Of a DNA stretch of 7,352 bases, positions 1-6,240 are shown one piece after another. The DNA is from Candidatus Bathyarchaeota archaeon (GTDB lineage Archaea; Thermoproteota; Bathyarchaeia; RBG-16-48-13; GCA-020355125). The notes beneath the pieces are model-generated. The model was given only the letters and a program-made list of their open reading frames with translations, had not been told where the DNA came from and did no database searches. Position 1 is the first letter of the stretch. The number at the start of each line of letters is the position of its first letter. Both the position numbers and the translations under genes were made by a program. The stretch spans positions 1 through 7,352 of the forward strand of contig DAOVAG010000035.1 of assembly GCA_030671165.1 (NCBI GenBank), read 5' to 3'.

Positions 1-110
1 CAGTTCATTTTAAATCTATATCCTTTAACACATTCTCAGGATAGATATGCCTTTTTGTAAATCTCCCTTAGATCTATATTATAGATATTAAAAAATCTTT
101 TTTTCAGAAT

Positions 111-122
111 TACTTATAATTA
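111..122 (+). promoter_or_regulatory. Possible archaeal TATA box for the first PHP gene
   Basis: The A/T-only run TTATAATTA (about 114-122) lies roughly 55-60 bases before the TTG start at 177. Archaeal TATA boxes sit about 25 bases before the transcription start, so this would give a leader of about 30 bases. The whole region is AT-rich, which makes chance matches common, so this is a weak call. Confidence 0.2.
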
Positions 123-165
123 TCCTTTTCTATTAACATACATTCACATTTATTAACCGACAAAT

Positions 166-170
166 AGGAA
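166..170 (+). promoter_or_regulatory. Weak ribosome binding site supporting the TTG start
   Basis: AGGAA ends six bases before the TTG at 177. It is a partial Shine-Dalgarno match at a normal distance. It supports TTG as the start of the first PHP gene, since the catalytic motif begins only eight codons in and no ATG is available before it. Confidence 0.4.
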
Positions 171-176
171 AACAAC

Positions 177-935
177 TTGTATAAGAAAGCGTTAAGGGAT
201 TATCACGTTCATTCTCTTCACTCAATTGATAGTCAATCCACGATTTCTGCGATTTGTCAGAAAGCAATTGAATTGGAAACAAAAGAAATAGGATTTGCAG
301 ACCATGTAGATTTTGATCCTAATGACTCAGGTTACAACTTTTTTGATTACAATGCGTATACTCAAGCCATTAATAATGCTCGTTCAATCTATGATAACAA
401 ACTAATAATTCGTAAAGGAATTGAAGTTGACTATCAATATTGTTTTGAGAAAAAACTAAAAAAATGGGCCCAAGATAAAGAGTTTGATTTTATTATAGGA
501 TCGGTACATTACATCAATCATGAACACATCTATCAATTGCCTAAGAAAAGGAGTATAGAAACTGTTATTCAAAATTATGTTAACGAAGTTCTTTATTCGA
601 TAAGGAGTAGATTATTTGATATCATAGGACATTTTGCTCTAGATTACATTCTATATCTTGGTGAAAAAAAGAGAGATGAATCCAATTTCATCTCTCAAAC
701 GCATAATGTCTTTCAAGAAATGGTAGCTAATAACATGTACTTAGAAATAAACACTAAATATTTAAGAAGTGTATATAAAGAAACTTTACCTTCAAGTTGG
801 CTTATTAAATTCCATGCTGAAAACGGAGGTCAACTTATTTCTGTAGGGTCTGATGCTCATCTTGTAGAAGAAGTAGGTTTGGGAATCAGAAACGTTTTAG
901 ATTACTTAGTAAGTTTTAATCCAATTATTTATTAG
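177..935 (+). CDS. PHP-domain phosphoesterase, histidinol-phosphatase (HisK/HisJ) type
   Basis: This 252-residue protein is a complete single-domain PHP metal-dependent phosphoesterase, expected in the cytoplasm. The metal-ligand motifs appear in family order: D8-x-H10-x-H12-S, D42-H43, the GIEVDY segment with E83, GSVHY with H111, GH152 in the GHFALDY segment, E190 in EINTK, and SDAH with D226 and H228. The length and the GSVHY and GHxxL motifs fit the histidinol-phosphate phosphatase branch, whose members remove phosphate from histidinol phosphate. No other histidine gene is visible, so the true substrate may be another small phosphorylated compound. The start is a TTG with a weak AGGAA upstream; it places the DxHxH motif at the usual distance from the N terminus. 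Codons are A/T-ending, unlike glmS, which follows after 51 bases. The family call is firm, the substrate is not. Confidence 0.85.
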   Translation: MYKKALRDYHVHSLHSIDSQSTISAICQKAIELETKEIGFADHVDFDPNDSGYNFFDYNAYTQAINNARSIYDNKLIIRKGIEVDYQYCFEKKLKKWAQDKEFDFIIGSVHYINHEHIYQLPKKRSIETVIQNYVNEVLYSIRSRLFDIIGHFALDYILYLGEKKRDESNFISQTHNVFQEMVANNMYLEINTKYLRSVYKETLPSSWLIKFHAENGGQLISVGSDAHLVEEVGLGIRNVLDYLVSFNPIIY

Positions 936-971
936 TATATGGTGGTATATCGAATATTATTGTTGATGTTT

Positions 972-977
972 GGGGTG
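972..977 (+). promoter_or_regulatory. Ribosome binding site of glmS
   Basis: GGGGTG lies nine bases before the TTG at 987 and matches the GGTG core of the archaeal Shine-Dalgarno sequence. It fixes the TTG as the start, which is also required by chemistry because the second codon encodes the N-terminal catalytic cysteine. Confidence 0.5.
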
Positions 978-986
978 TTGTAAAGT

Positions 987-2810
987 TTGTGTGGAATTTT
1001 CGGTTGTCTATTGAGTGAGGGTGTTGTGGCCCCTTTGATTCATGAGGCTCTTTTGCGTCTTGAGTATCGGGGGTATGACTCTGTGGGGATTGCTACTGTT
1101 TTTGATGGTGGACTTTTTGTGAAGAAGGATCGCGGGCGGATTGGTGTGGTTCATGAGGAGCTTGATTTGGATGATTTACCGGGGAGTGTGGGGATTGGTC
1201 ATACGCGTTGGGCGACGCATGGTGCTCCTACTCGGGAGAATTCGCATCCGCATCTTGATTGTTCTGGGAGGGTGGCGGTTGTACATAATGGGATTATTGA
1301 TAATTTTTTGGATTTGAAACGGGAGTTGGTTGATGGTGGGCATGTTTTTTCGTCGTTGACTGATACAGAGGTTGTTCCTCATTTGATTGAGGATTTTCTT
1401 GGTAGGGGTTTGGGTTTTGTTGAGAGTTGTAGGGCTGCTGTGAGGCGGCTTGAGGGATCTTTTGCGCTTGCGATGGTGTTTAGTGGTGAGCCGGGTTTGG
1501 TGGTTTGTGCGAGGAATGAGAGTCCTTTGGTGGTTGGAGTGTCTGAGAGAGCTGTTTATGTGTCGTCTGATATTCCTGCGTTGTTGCCATTGACGAGTAG
1601 GGTGGTATATGTTGAAAATGGGGAGATGGTTGTGTTGTCTGGTGGGAGAGTTGTGATTCGGCGGTTGAGTGATTGGGGTATTGTTGGTAGGGATTTTGTG
1701 GATGTTTCGTGGACGTTTGAGATGGCTCAGAAACAGGGGTATCCTCATTTTATGTTGAAGGAGATTTATGAGCAGCCGTTATGTTTGCGGAATGCGGTTC
1801 GATTGCAGGATGATTATCTTGATTTGTTGACGCGGTTTTTGGATCGGTCGAAGCAAATTTATTTGTTAGCGTGTGGGACGTCGTATAATGCTTGTTTTGC
1901 GGCGTCGTATATGTTTTCGAGTTTGTGTAATCTTTCGACGGTTCCGGTGATTGCGTCGGAGTTTATTGAGCGGTATGGGGAAGCTGTGAATATTGAGAGT
2001 ACGATTTTGGCGGTGAGTCAGTCTGGTGAGACGGCTGATGTTCTTCATGCCATCGAATATGCGCGTTTTAAGGCTGCGACGATTTTAGGGTTGACAAATA
2101 CGATTGGTTCGACGTTGACGAGGGTTTCTCGGGCGTATTTGTGTCAGCAGTCGGGGCCTGAGATTGGTGTTGCGGCGTCGAAGACGTTTTCTTCGCAGAT
2201 TATGGTGTTGGCGCAGTTGGCGTTGAGGCTTGCGAAGTTGAGGGGGAAGGTGTCTCAGGCGAAGATTGATGAGTTGGAGTTGAAGATTGAGGGTATTCCA
2301 GGTATTGTTGCGGAGGTTTTGGAGAGTCAGGCTGAGAAGGTGCGTTTGTTGGTGGAGAAGTATCGTGATCGGAGTTGTTTCTTCTTTTTGGGGCGGGGGA
2401 TTAGTTCGGCGACTGCATTAGAGGGGCGATTGAAGTTATTGGAGATTTCGTATATTCCGTCGATTTCATATCCTGCTGGTGAGAGTAAGCACGGGGCTAT
2501 TAGTTTGATTGATTCTGGGTTTCCTGTGATTTTTGTTTGTCCTGCGGGTGGCTCGCGGCGGGTGTTGTTGGGGAATATTATGGAGTTGAAGGCGCGTGGT
2601 GCGCATGTTATTGCTATTGTTGATGAGGGTGATGAGGAAGTTAAGGGGTTGGTGGATGATTTTGTTTGTGTTCCGGGGGGTGTTCCTTCGTTGTTGTCTC
2701 CGATTCCGTATGTTGTGCCATTGCAGTTGTTTGCATATTATATGGCTGTTTCGCGTGGTTGTGATCCGGATAAGCCTCGGAATTTGGCGAAGTCTGTGAC
2801 GGTGTTGTAG
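987..2810 (+). CDS. glmS: Glutamine--fructose-6-phosphate aminotransferase (isomerizing), glucosamine-6-phosphate synthase
   Basis: It converts fructose-6-phosphate and glutamine to glucosamine-6-phosphate and glutamate, the first step towards UDP-GlcNAc, in the cytoplasm. At 607 residues it is full length (E. coli GlmS has 609). The N-terminal glutaminase domain (about 2-240) carries the nucleophile Cys2 directly after the initiator, HTRWATHG with R74, HNG at 100-102 and TDTE with D126. Two SIS sugar-isomerase domains follow. The first has ACGTSYN (295-301), SQSGET (344-349) and EIGVAASK (392-399). The second has the LEGRLKL segment with E479 and K483, E486, H502 in ESKHG, and the C-terminal signature DPDKPRNLAKSVTV with K602. 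All expected catalytic residues are present. The start is TTG. Base composition is markedly G+T-rich compared with both neighbours, suggesting separate origin. The spacing to the flanking same-strand genes (51 and 32 bases) allows, but does not prove, co-transcription. Confidence 0.97.
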   Translation: MCGIFGCLLSEGVVAPLIHEALLRLEYRGYDSVGIATVFDGGLFVKKDRGRIGVVHEELDLDDLPGSVGIGHTRWATHGAPTRENSHPHLDCSGRVAVVHNGIIDNFLDLKRELVDGGHVFSSLTDTEVVPHLIEDFLGRGLGFVESCRAAVRRLEGSFALAMVFSGEPGLVVCARNESPLVVGVSERAVYVSSDIPALLPLTSRVVYVENGEMVVLSGGRVVIRRLSDWGIVGRDFVDVSWTFEMAQKQGYPHFMLKEIYEQPLCLRNAVRLQDDYLDLLTRFLDRSKQIYLLACGTSYNACFAASYMFSSLCNLSTVPVIASEFIERYGEAVNIESTILAVSQSGETADVLHAIEYARFKAATILGLTNTIGSTLTRVSRAYLCQQSGPEIGVAASKTFSSQIMVLAQLALRLAKLRGKVSQAKIDELELKIEGIPGIVAEVLESQAEKVRLLVEKYRDRSCFFFLGRGISSATALEGRLKLLEISYIPSISYPAGESKHGAISLIDSGFPVIFVCPAGGSRRVLLGNIMELKARGAHVIAIVDEGDEEVKGLVDDFVCVPGGVPSLLSPIPYVVPLQLFAYYMAVSRGCDPDKPRNLAKSVTVL

Positions 2811-2832
2811 TGTGTTTGTATGTTTTTGGGTT

Positions 2833-2837
2833 GGGTG
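2833..2837 (+). promoter_or_regulatory. Ribosome binding site favouring TTG 2843 as the start
   Basis: GGGTG ends five bases before TTG 2843, a suitable distance for an archaeal GGTG-type Shine-Dalgarno. The segment is so rich in G and T that such a match could arise by chance, so it supports the start only together with the position of the PHP motif. Confidence 0.35.
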
Positions 2838-2842
2838 TTTTT

Positions 2843-3535
2843 TTGGTTAACTTCGATTTCCACATACATACACATTATTCTCGAGATTCCACGATTAATC
2901 CAAGAAAAATCATTAAAGTAGCGAAGAATAATGGTTTAGATGGTATTGCAATAACCGATCACAATACGATTAAAGGTGGTTTGGAAGTAGCTAAACTAAA
3001 CAATCTTGACGATTTCTCTGTTTTAGTAGGTGCTGAAATAAAGACTCCCCTCTGTGAAATCACTGGGCTCTTCCTAAATGAAGAGATATCAACAAATGAT
3101 CCTTTTTGTGTTATTGATGAAATAAAAGATCAGGGCGGAATAACTATTCTTCCACATCCATTTCGTGCTTCTTTTATTTCTCATCTTGACACTCAAGATA
3201 AAATATCGCTTAATCTTGTTAAAATGGTTGATGCGATTGAAGTGTTTAATTCAAGAACAGGGAGTGTCTATAACGAAAAAGCTCTTCTTCTCGCATCTAA
3301 GATGAATAAACCAATGGTTGCAGGAAGCGATGCTCATTTCTATCCAGAGGTTGGAACTGTTAGTGTAACAATTCCCTCCTTTGAAAATATGGACCGATTA
3401 AAAGAAAAGATACTTGCTGGAAAAACTACGATTGAAAAAAACGCGTATTCTTCTCTAACTTTATACTATCAATTTCTAAGCTTTATTTATAATCGCGTAA
3501 GAAAAATGGAGACGATACTTCAAAAAATAATTTAA
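2843..3535 (+). CDS. PHP-domain phosphoesterase, PHP plus PHP-associated C-terminal type
   Basis: With the start used here the protein has 230 residues. Motifs in order are D5-F-H7-I-H9-T, D15, ITDH with H40, GAEI with E65, LPHPF with H105, IEVFNSR (132-138) and GSDAH with D163 and H165. This is the archaeal PHP subtype related to TrpH/YciV-like phosphoesterases; family members cleave phosphate esters or nucleotides, and the substrate here is unknown. It is a different subtype from the PHP gene before glmS. The frame stays open back to a GTG at 2810 that overlaps the glmS stop by one base, but the extra 11 residues are hydrophobic, unlike family N termini. TTG 2843 puts the DxHxH motif near residue 5, as is usual, and has GGGTG (2833-2837) five bases upstream. 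Composition switches from G+T-rich to A/T-rich right at this start. Confidence 0.85.
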   Translation: MVNFDFHIHTHYSRDSTINPRKIIKVAKNNGLDGIAITDHNTIKGGLEVAKLNNLDDFSVLVGAEIKTPLCEITGLFLNEEISTNDPFCVIDEIKDQGGITILPHPFRASFISHLDTQDKISLNLVKMVDAIEVFNSRTGSVYNEKALLLASKMNKPMVAGSDAHFYPEVGTVSVTIPSFENMDRLKEKILAGKTTIEKNAYSSLTLYYQFLSFIYNRVRKMETILQKII

Positions 3536-3567
3536 ATAGTAAAACTCTAAAACTGATAATTTTATTG

Positions 3568-3577
3568 TATAAAAAAT
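3568..3577 (+). promoter_or_regulatory. Possible archaeal TATA box before the glycosyltransferase gene
   Basis: GTATAAAAAA lies in the 93-base gap between the second PHP gene and the glycosyltransferase, about 55-60 bases before ATG 3629. A start of transcription about 25 bases further on would give a leader of about 33 bases. The gap is large enough for its own promoter, unlike the next gene junction. Weak evidence, since the whole gap is AT-rich. Confidence 0.25.
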
Positions 3578-3628
3578 AAGAAAAACATAGATATTTGTCG
3601 ACTATTGTTGAATGATGGATGTTTAAGA

Positions 3629-4645
3629 ATGCAGCAGAAAAATGATACTTTGCCTCTTGTGGATATTGTGATACCTACTAAAAATTCAGAGGAAACCCTG
3701 GAAGATTGTTTATCCTCTCTTAGTAATCAAACATATCCTAAAGATAAATATCGGGTGATAATAGTTGACGATTCAACAGATAATACTCTTATCATTACTT
3801 ATAGTTTTAAAGAAACTTTGAACATCGAAGTTGTTAACGCAACCTTGGGTCCATCTGATAAAAGAAATCTGGGTGTAAATTTGTCTCAAGGGGAGTACAT
3901 TGCTTTTATAGATAGTGATTGCTTGGCAGATCCAAACTGGCTTCTTACAGCTGTTGAATGTCTGAAAGATGCCTCTATCGGTGCGATAGGTGGCCCCAAT
4001 CTCACTCCATTGGATGATTCTTTGCTCGCAAAATGTTCCGGGTATATCTTCTCCTCATTCTTTGGTACGGGTCCGTTAGGACAAGCACGATATGTATGTA
4101 AAGGAATAGTAAGAGAGGTACAAAAAAACGATCTCATTCTCTGTAACGTTGTATTGAAAAAAGCTGTATACCAAAAAGTTGGAGGTTTTGATCCTACTTT
4201 ATACCCTGGTGAAGAAATAAACCTATTCAGTAAAATTTCCGATATTGGATATAAACTCTTATACTCACCAGACATGATAGTTTACCATAAACGTAGACCT
4301 CTTTTTAGTCCACATCTTAAACAGATCTTTGGATACGGTAAAGGAAGAGGTCAAGCTGTTAGACAAAGGGAAGACGCATTTAGTTACCTTCTGCTTATTC
4401 CAATATTATTTTCATTAGCTGTTATTGCTTCTCCTTTTTTGTTACTATTTGACAGTTTTTTTCGTTATTTAGTTTACGCCGGTATAATCACATATTTAAT
4501 AATAGATATTCTGTTCAGTATAAAAATAACTATTGAGGAGAAAAAAGTTATTATTTTTCCGCTTCTCTTGATTTCATTCTTTTTACATCACCTTTTATAT
4601 GGCTTCGGTTTATTATCTGGTTTGTTTTTTGGAAAGAAATCTTAA
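3629..4645 (+). CDS. Membrane-anchored family 2 glycosyltransferase
   Basis: This is a GT-A fold inverting glycosyltransferase with a C-terminal membrane region, expected to act on the cytoplasmic face of the membrane in making a glycolipid, exopolysaccharide or surface glycan. Counting from ATG 3629 (338 residues), the catalytic domain starts at once with VDIVIPTKN, then VDDSTDN (about 46-52), GPSDKRNLG (74-82) and the metal-binding DSD at 95-97 within FIDSDC. GEEIN (about 194-198) is at the place of the usual ED acid motif. The segment LKQIFGYGKGRGQ (about 230-242) replaces a QxxRW box. From about residue 252 on there are three or four hydrophobic segments. A TTG at 3605 would add eight residues, but ATG 3629 sits directly before the conserved first strand. 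Donor and acceptor cannot be read from the sequence. The next gene begins about 20 bases downstream, so the two are probably co-transcribed. Confidence 0.85.
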   Translation: MQQKNDTLPLVDIVIPTKNSEETLEDCLSSLSNQTYPKDKYRVIIVDDSTDNTLIITYSFKETLNIEVVNATLGPSDKRNLGVNLSQGEYIAFIDSDCLADPNWLLTAVECLKDASIGAIGGPNLTPLDDSLLAKCSGYIFSSFFGTGPLGQARYVCKGIVREVQKNDLILCNVVLKKAVYQKVGGFDPTLYPGEEINLFSKISDIGYKLLYSPDMIVYHKRRPLFSPHLKQIFGYGKGRGQAVRQREDAFSYLLLIPILFSLAVIASPFLLLFDSFFRYLVYAGIITYLIIDILFSIKITIEEKKVIIFPLLLISFFLHHLLYGFGLLSGLFFGKKS

Positions 4646-4660
4646 GCTGAGAAAAAAATA

Positions 4661-4667
4661 AGGTGAT
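4661..4667 (+). promoter_or_regulatory. Shine-Dalgarno-like site at the radical SAM gene start
   Basis: AGGTGAT is an excellent archaeal Shine-Dalgarno match. It lies only one base before ATG 4669, overlaps GTG 4663, and is 13 bases before ATG 4681. None of the distances is ideal, so the exact start is uncertain within six codons. Confidence 0.4.
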
Positions 4668-4668
4668 A

Positions 4669-6123
4669 ATGATTAAAGTAATGATTGCTTTTCCATCCCT
4701 ACCAGAGTCCAAGGGAATTCCTCAACTGACACAAAATCGTCAGTTCCAATGGTATCATTCATCTTCCACTTTCATTTATCCCATAATTCCCGCTACTGCT
4801 GCTACTCTTTTAAAAGAAAACGATTTTAATGTAGACTTTTATGATGGTATCGCTCAACGTGAAACGTTTAACGATTTTCTGAATCGTTACAGAGTTTTTA
4901 AACCAGAAATCACTGTCTTTGAGACAAAGACTCCTGTAATAAAACAACATTGGAAAATTATTGATCAATTAAAAACTGAAGATCATAATTCTCTGTTTGT
5001 CCTTATCGGTGATCATGTCACTGCATTACCCAAAGAATCACTAGTAAATAGCAAAGTTGATTACGTGATCTCTGGTGGAGATTTCGATGTAATCCTTTTA
5101 GGTTTGGCTCAGCATCTAAGAGATGGTTCGGCTTTACCTAAAGGAATCTGGTATAAACGAAATGGAGAGCTTAAGACGTCTGGAGAAGCTCACTTAACAA
5201 CAAATCTTGATGACCTTCCATGGATAGATCGAGAATTAACGAAATGGCAACTATATGGAGAAGCCTACCTTTTAAGACCAGTTACTTACTTAATGTCTGG
5301 ACGCGATTGTCCATATCGTTGTACATTCTGTTCATGGTCGAATATCCTCTTCCCTAAGATGCGGTACAGATCAGTAAGAAACGTTTTAGATGAGGTTGAA
5401 GAACTTAGGTCCAAATATAAGATAAAAGAAATCTTTGATGATACCGGTACTTTCACTGTTTCCAAGAAGTGGGTGAAAGAATTTTGTAGAGAAATGCAAA
5501 CAAGAGGATTGAGTGATGAGATCAACTATTCAATAAATTCACGGTTTGACCATTTTCAGGATTACGAGTACTGTAAGATGTTAAAGAAATCAGGTATTAG
5601 AATCATTAAAGTTGGTTTAGAATCTGGAAACAACGCTACTCTTCAAAGAATTCGGAAACGGTTAACAACGCAACAGATCTATCAAGGAGCGAAAAGTGCA
5701 TCAAAAGCGGGGTTAACAGTTTTCTTAACTATCATGGTTGGGTATCCTTGGGAATCAAAAGAAGACGCTGAAAAAACGGTTTCTTTAGCTCGTGAACTCA
5801 TGATAAAAGGATGGGCCAGTATACTGCAAGGAAGTGTAATTATCCCATATCCTGGTACTCCACTCTACCAAGAAGCATTAACTAACAATTGGTTCTCAGT
5901 GAATCCTAAAGCATGGGAATTATTTGACATGACACAGCCCGTTTTACAAACGAGTATGAATCCGGCTAATGTTATGAAGATGTGTGATAACCTTTGGAGG
6001 ATATATTTACATCCTAAGTACCTCTTGAGAAGGCTTACAAAGATTAGAGGGTTAGACGATTTAAGGTTCACGATGAATGGTCTCAGTTCCGTAATCGGGC
6101 ACATCCGCGATTTTATGCGATGA
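4669..6123 (+). CDS. Cobalamin-binding-domain radical SAM enzyme (class B type)
   Basis: The protein has 484 residues from ATG 4669. Residues about 1-150 look like a B12-binding-type Rossmann domain: an opening IKVMIAFPS strand, then VLIGDHVTALP (about 111-121) and VDYVISGG (130-137). A linker with LDDLPWIDRE leads to the radical SAM core, whose Cys-x3-Cys-x2-Cys cluster motif is CPYRCTFC (C214, C218, C221), binding the 4Fe-4S cluster that cleaves S-adenosylmethionine. Further core motifs include KVGLESGN (about 314-321) and VGYPWES. The His of the classical DxHxxG cobalamin motif is not evident, as in many class B enzymes. Members methylate or rearrange lipids, sugars, peptides or cofactors; the substrate here is unknown. 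AGGTGAT (4661-4667) almost abuts ATG 4669; GTG 4663 or ATG 4681 are alternatives. The close spacing to the glycosyltransferase (about 20 bases) suggests one operon. Confidence 0.85.
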   Translation: MIKVMIAFPSLPESKGIPQLTQNRQFQWYHSSSTFIYPIIPATAATLLKENDFNVDFYDGIAQRETFNDFLNRYRVFKPEITVFETKTPVIKQHWKIIDQLKTEDHNSLFVLIGDHVTALPKESLVNSKVDYVISGGDFDVILLGLAQHLRDGSALPKGIWYKRNGELKTSGEAHLTTNLDDLPWIDRELTKWQLYGEAYLLRPVTYLMSGRDCPYRCTFCSWSNILFPKMRYRSVRNVLDEVEELRSKYKIKEIFDDTGTFTVSKKWVKEFCREMQTRGLSDEINYSINSRFDHFQDYEYCKMLKKSGIRIIKVGLESGNNATLQRIRKRLTTQQIYQGAKSASKAGLTVFLTIMVGYPWESKEDAEKTVSLARELMIKGWASILQGSVIIPYPGTPLYQEALTNNWFSVNPKAWELFDMTQPVLQTSMNPANVMKMCDNLWRIYLHPKYLLRRLTKIRGLDDLRFTMNGLSSVIGHIRDFMR

Positions 6124-6188
6124 TCACTCACGTTTTACCAATACTTACATTTGAGTTATTATACTACATGAAAATAGAACCATGGTTA

Positions 6189-6200
6189 TCTTTTTCTCTT
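6189..6200 (+). terminator. Possible U-rich terminator after the plus-strand genes
   Basis: A pyrimidine run with TTTTT (TCTTTTTCTCTT) lies about 66 bases after the radical SAM stop in the convergent spacer. Archaeal transcription ends mainly at T-rich tracts. Some 20 bases later, 6220-6227 and 6234-6241 can pair on the plus-strand transcript as an 8-base stem (two G-U pairs, six-base loop). Convergent genes need a terminator somewhere here, but the precise site is a guess. Confidence 0.3.
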
Positions 6201-6240
6201 CAATCAATGTATTATATACACCACTTCTGTTAAGGGGTGG

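Larger units (their letters stand above)
1..176. other. AT-rich non-coding region upstream of the first PHP gene
   Basis: I see no convincing open reading frame here. The stretch is very AT-rich and reuses two octamers: ATCTATAT at 14-21 and 72-79, and ATAGATAT at 41-48 and 81-88. Positions 72-78 and 80-86 form a perfect 7-base inverted repeat (ATCTATA, one-base spacer, TATAGAT). This could be an operator, a promoter region or simply low-complexity sequence. The window edge hides whatever lies upstream. Confidence 0.5.

Noticed and set aside
972..977. The G-rich leader and glucosamine context raised the idea of a glmS ribozyme or riboswitch before glmS.
   Set aside because: The gap is only 51 bases, far too short for the glmS ribozyme, and no conserved core is visible.
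1176..2048. Long open frames on the minus strand across glmS (1176-1748 and 1866-2048).
   Set aside because: Their translations are low-complexity runs of Arg, Asn, Thr, Pro and His with no motifs. They exist because the G+T-rich codons of glmS avoid TTA, TCA and CTA, which would be stops on the other strand.
2596..2865. Overlapping frames at the end of glmS on both strands (2596-2799 plus, 2641-2865 minus).
   Set aside because: They lie inside the conserved second SIS domain of glmS and encode biased, motif-free peptides.
3886..4275. A 129-residue minus-strand frame inside the glycosyltransferase gene.
   Set aside because: It is antisense to the conserved GT2 catalytic region, and its product has no recognisable family feature.
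5286..6131. Minus-strand frames within the radical SAM gene (5286-5525 and 5865-6131).
   Set aside because: They are shadows of the well-supported plus-strand enzyme, with no ribosome binding site or motif support.
6178..6187. Perfect 10-base palindrome AACCATGGTT in the convergent spacer.
   Set aside because: It is isolated, far from any gene start and not repeated in the window, so chance is the simplest explanation.
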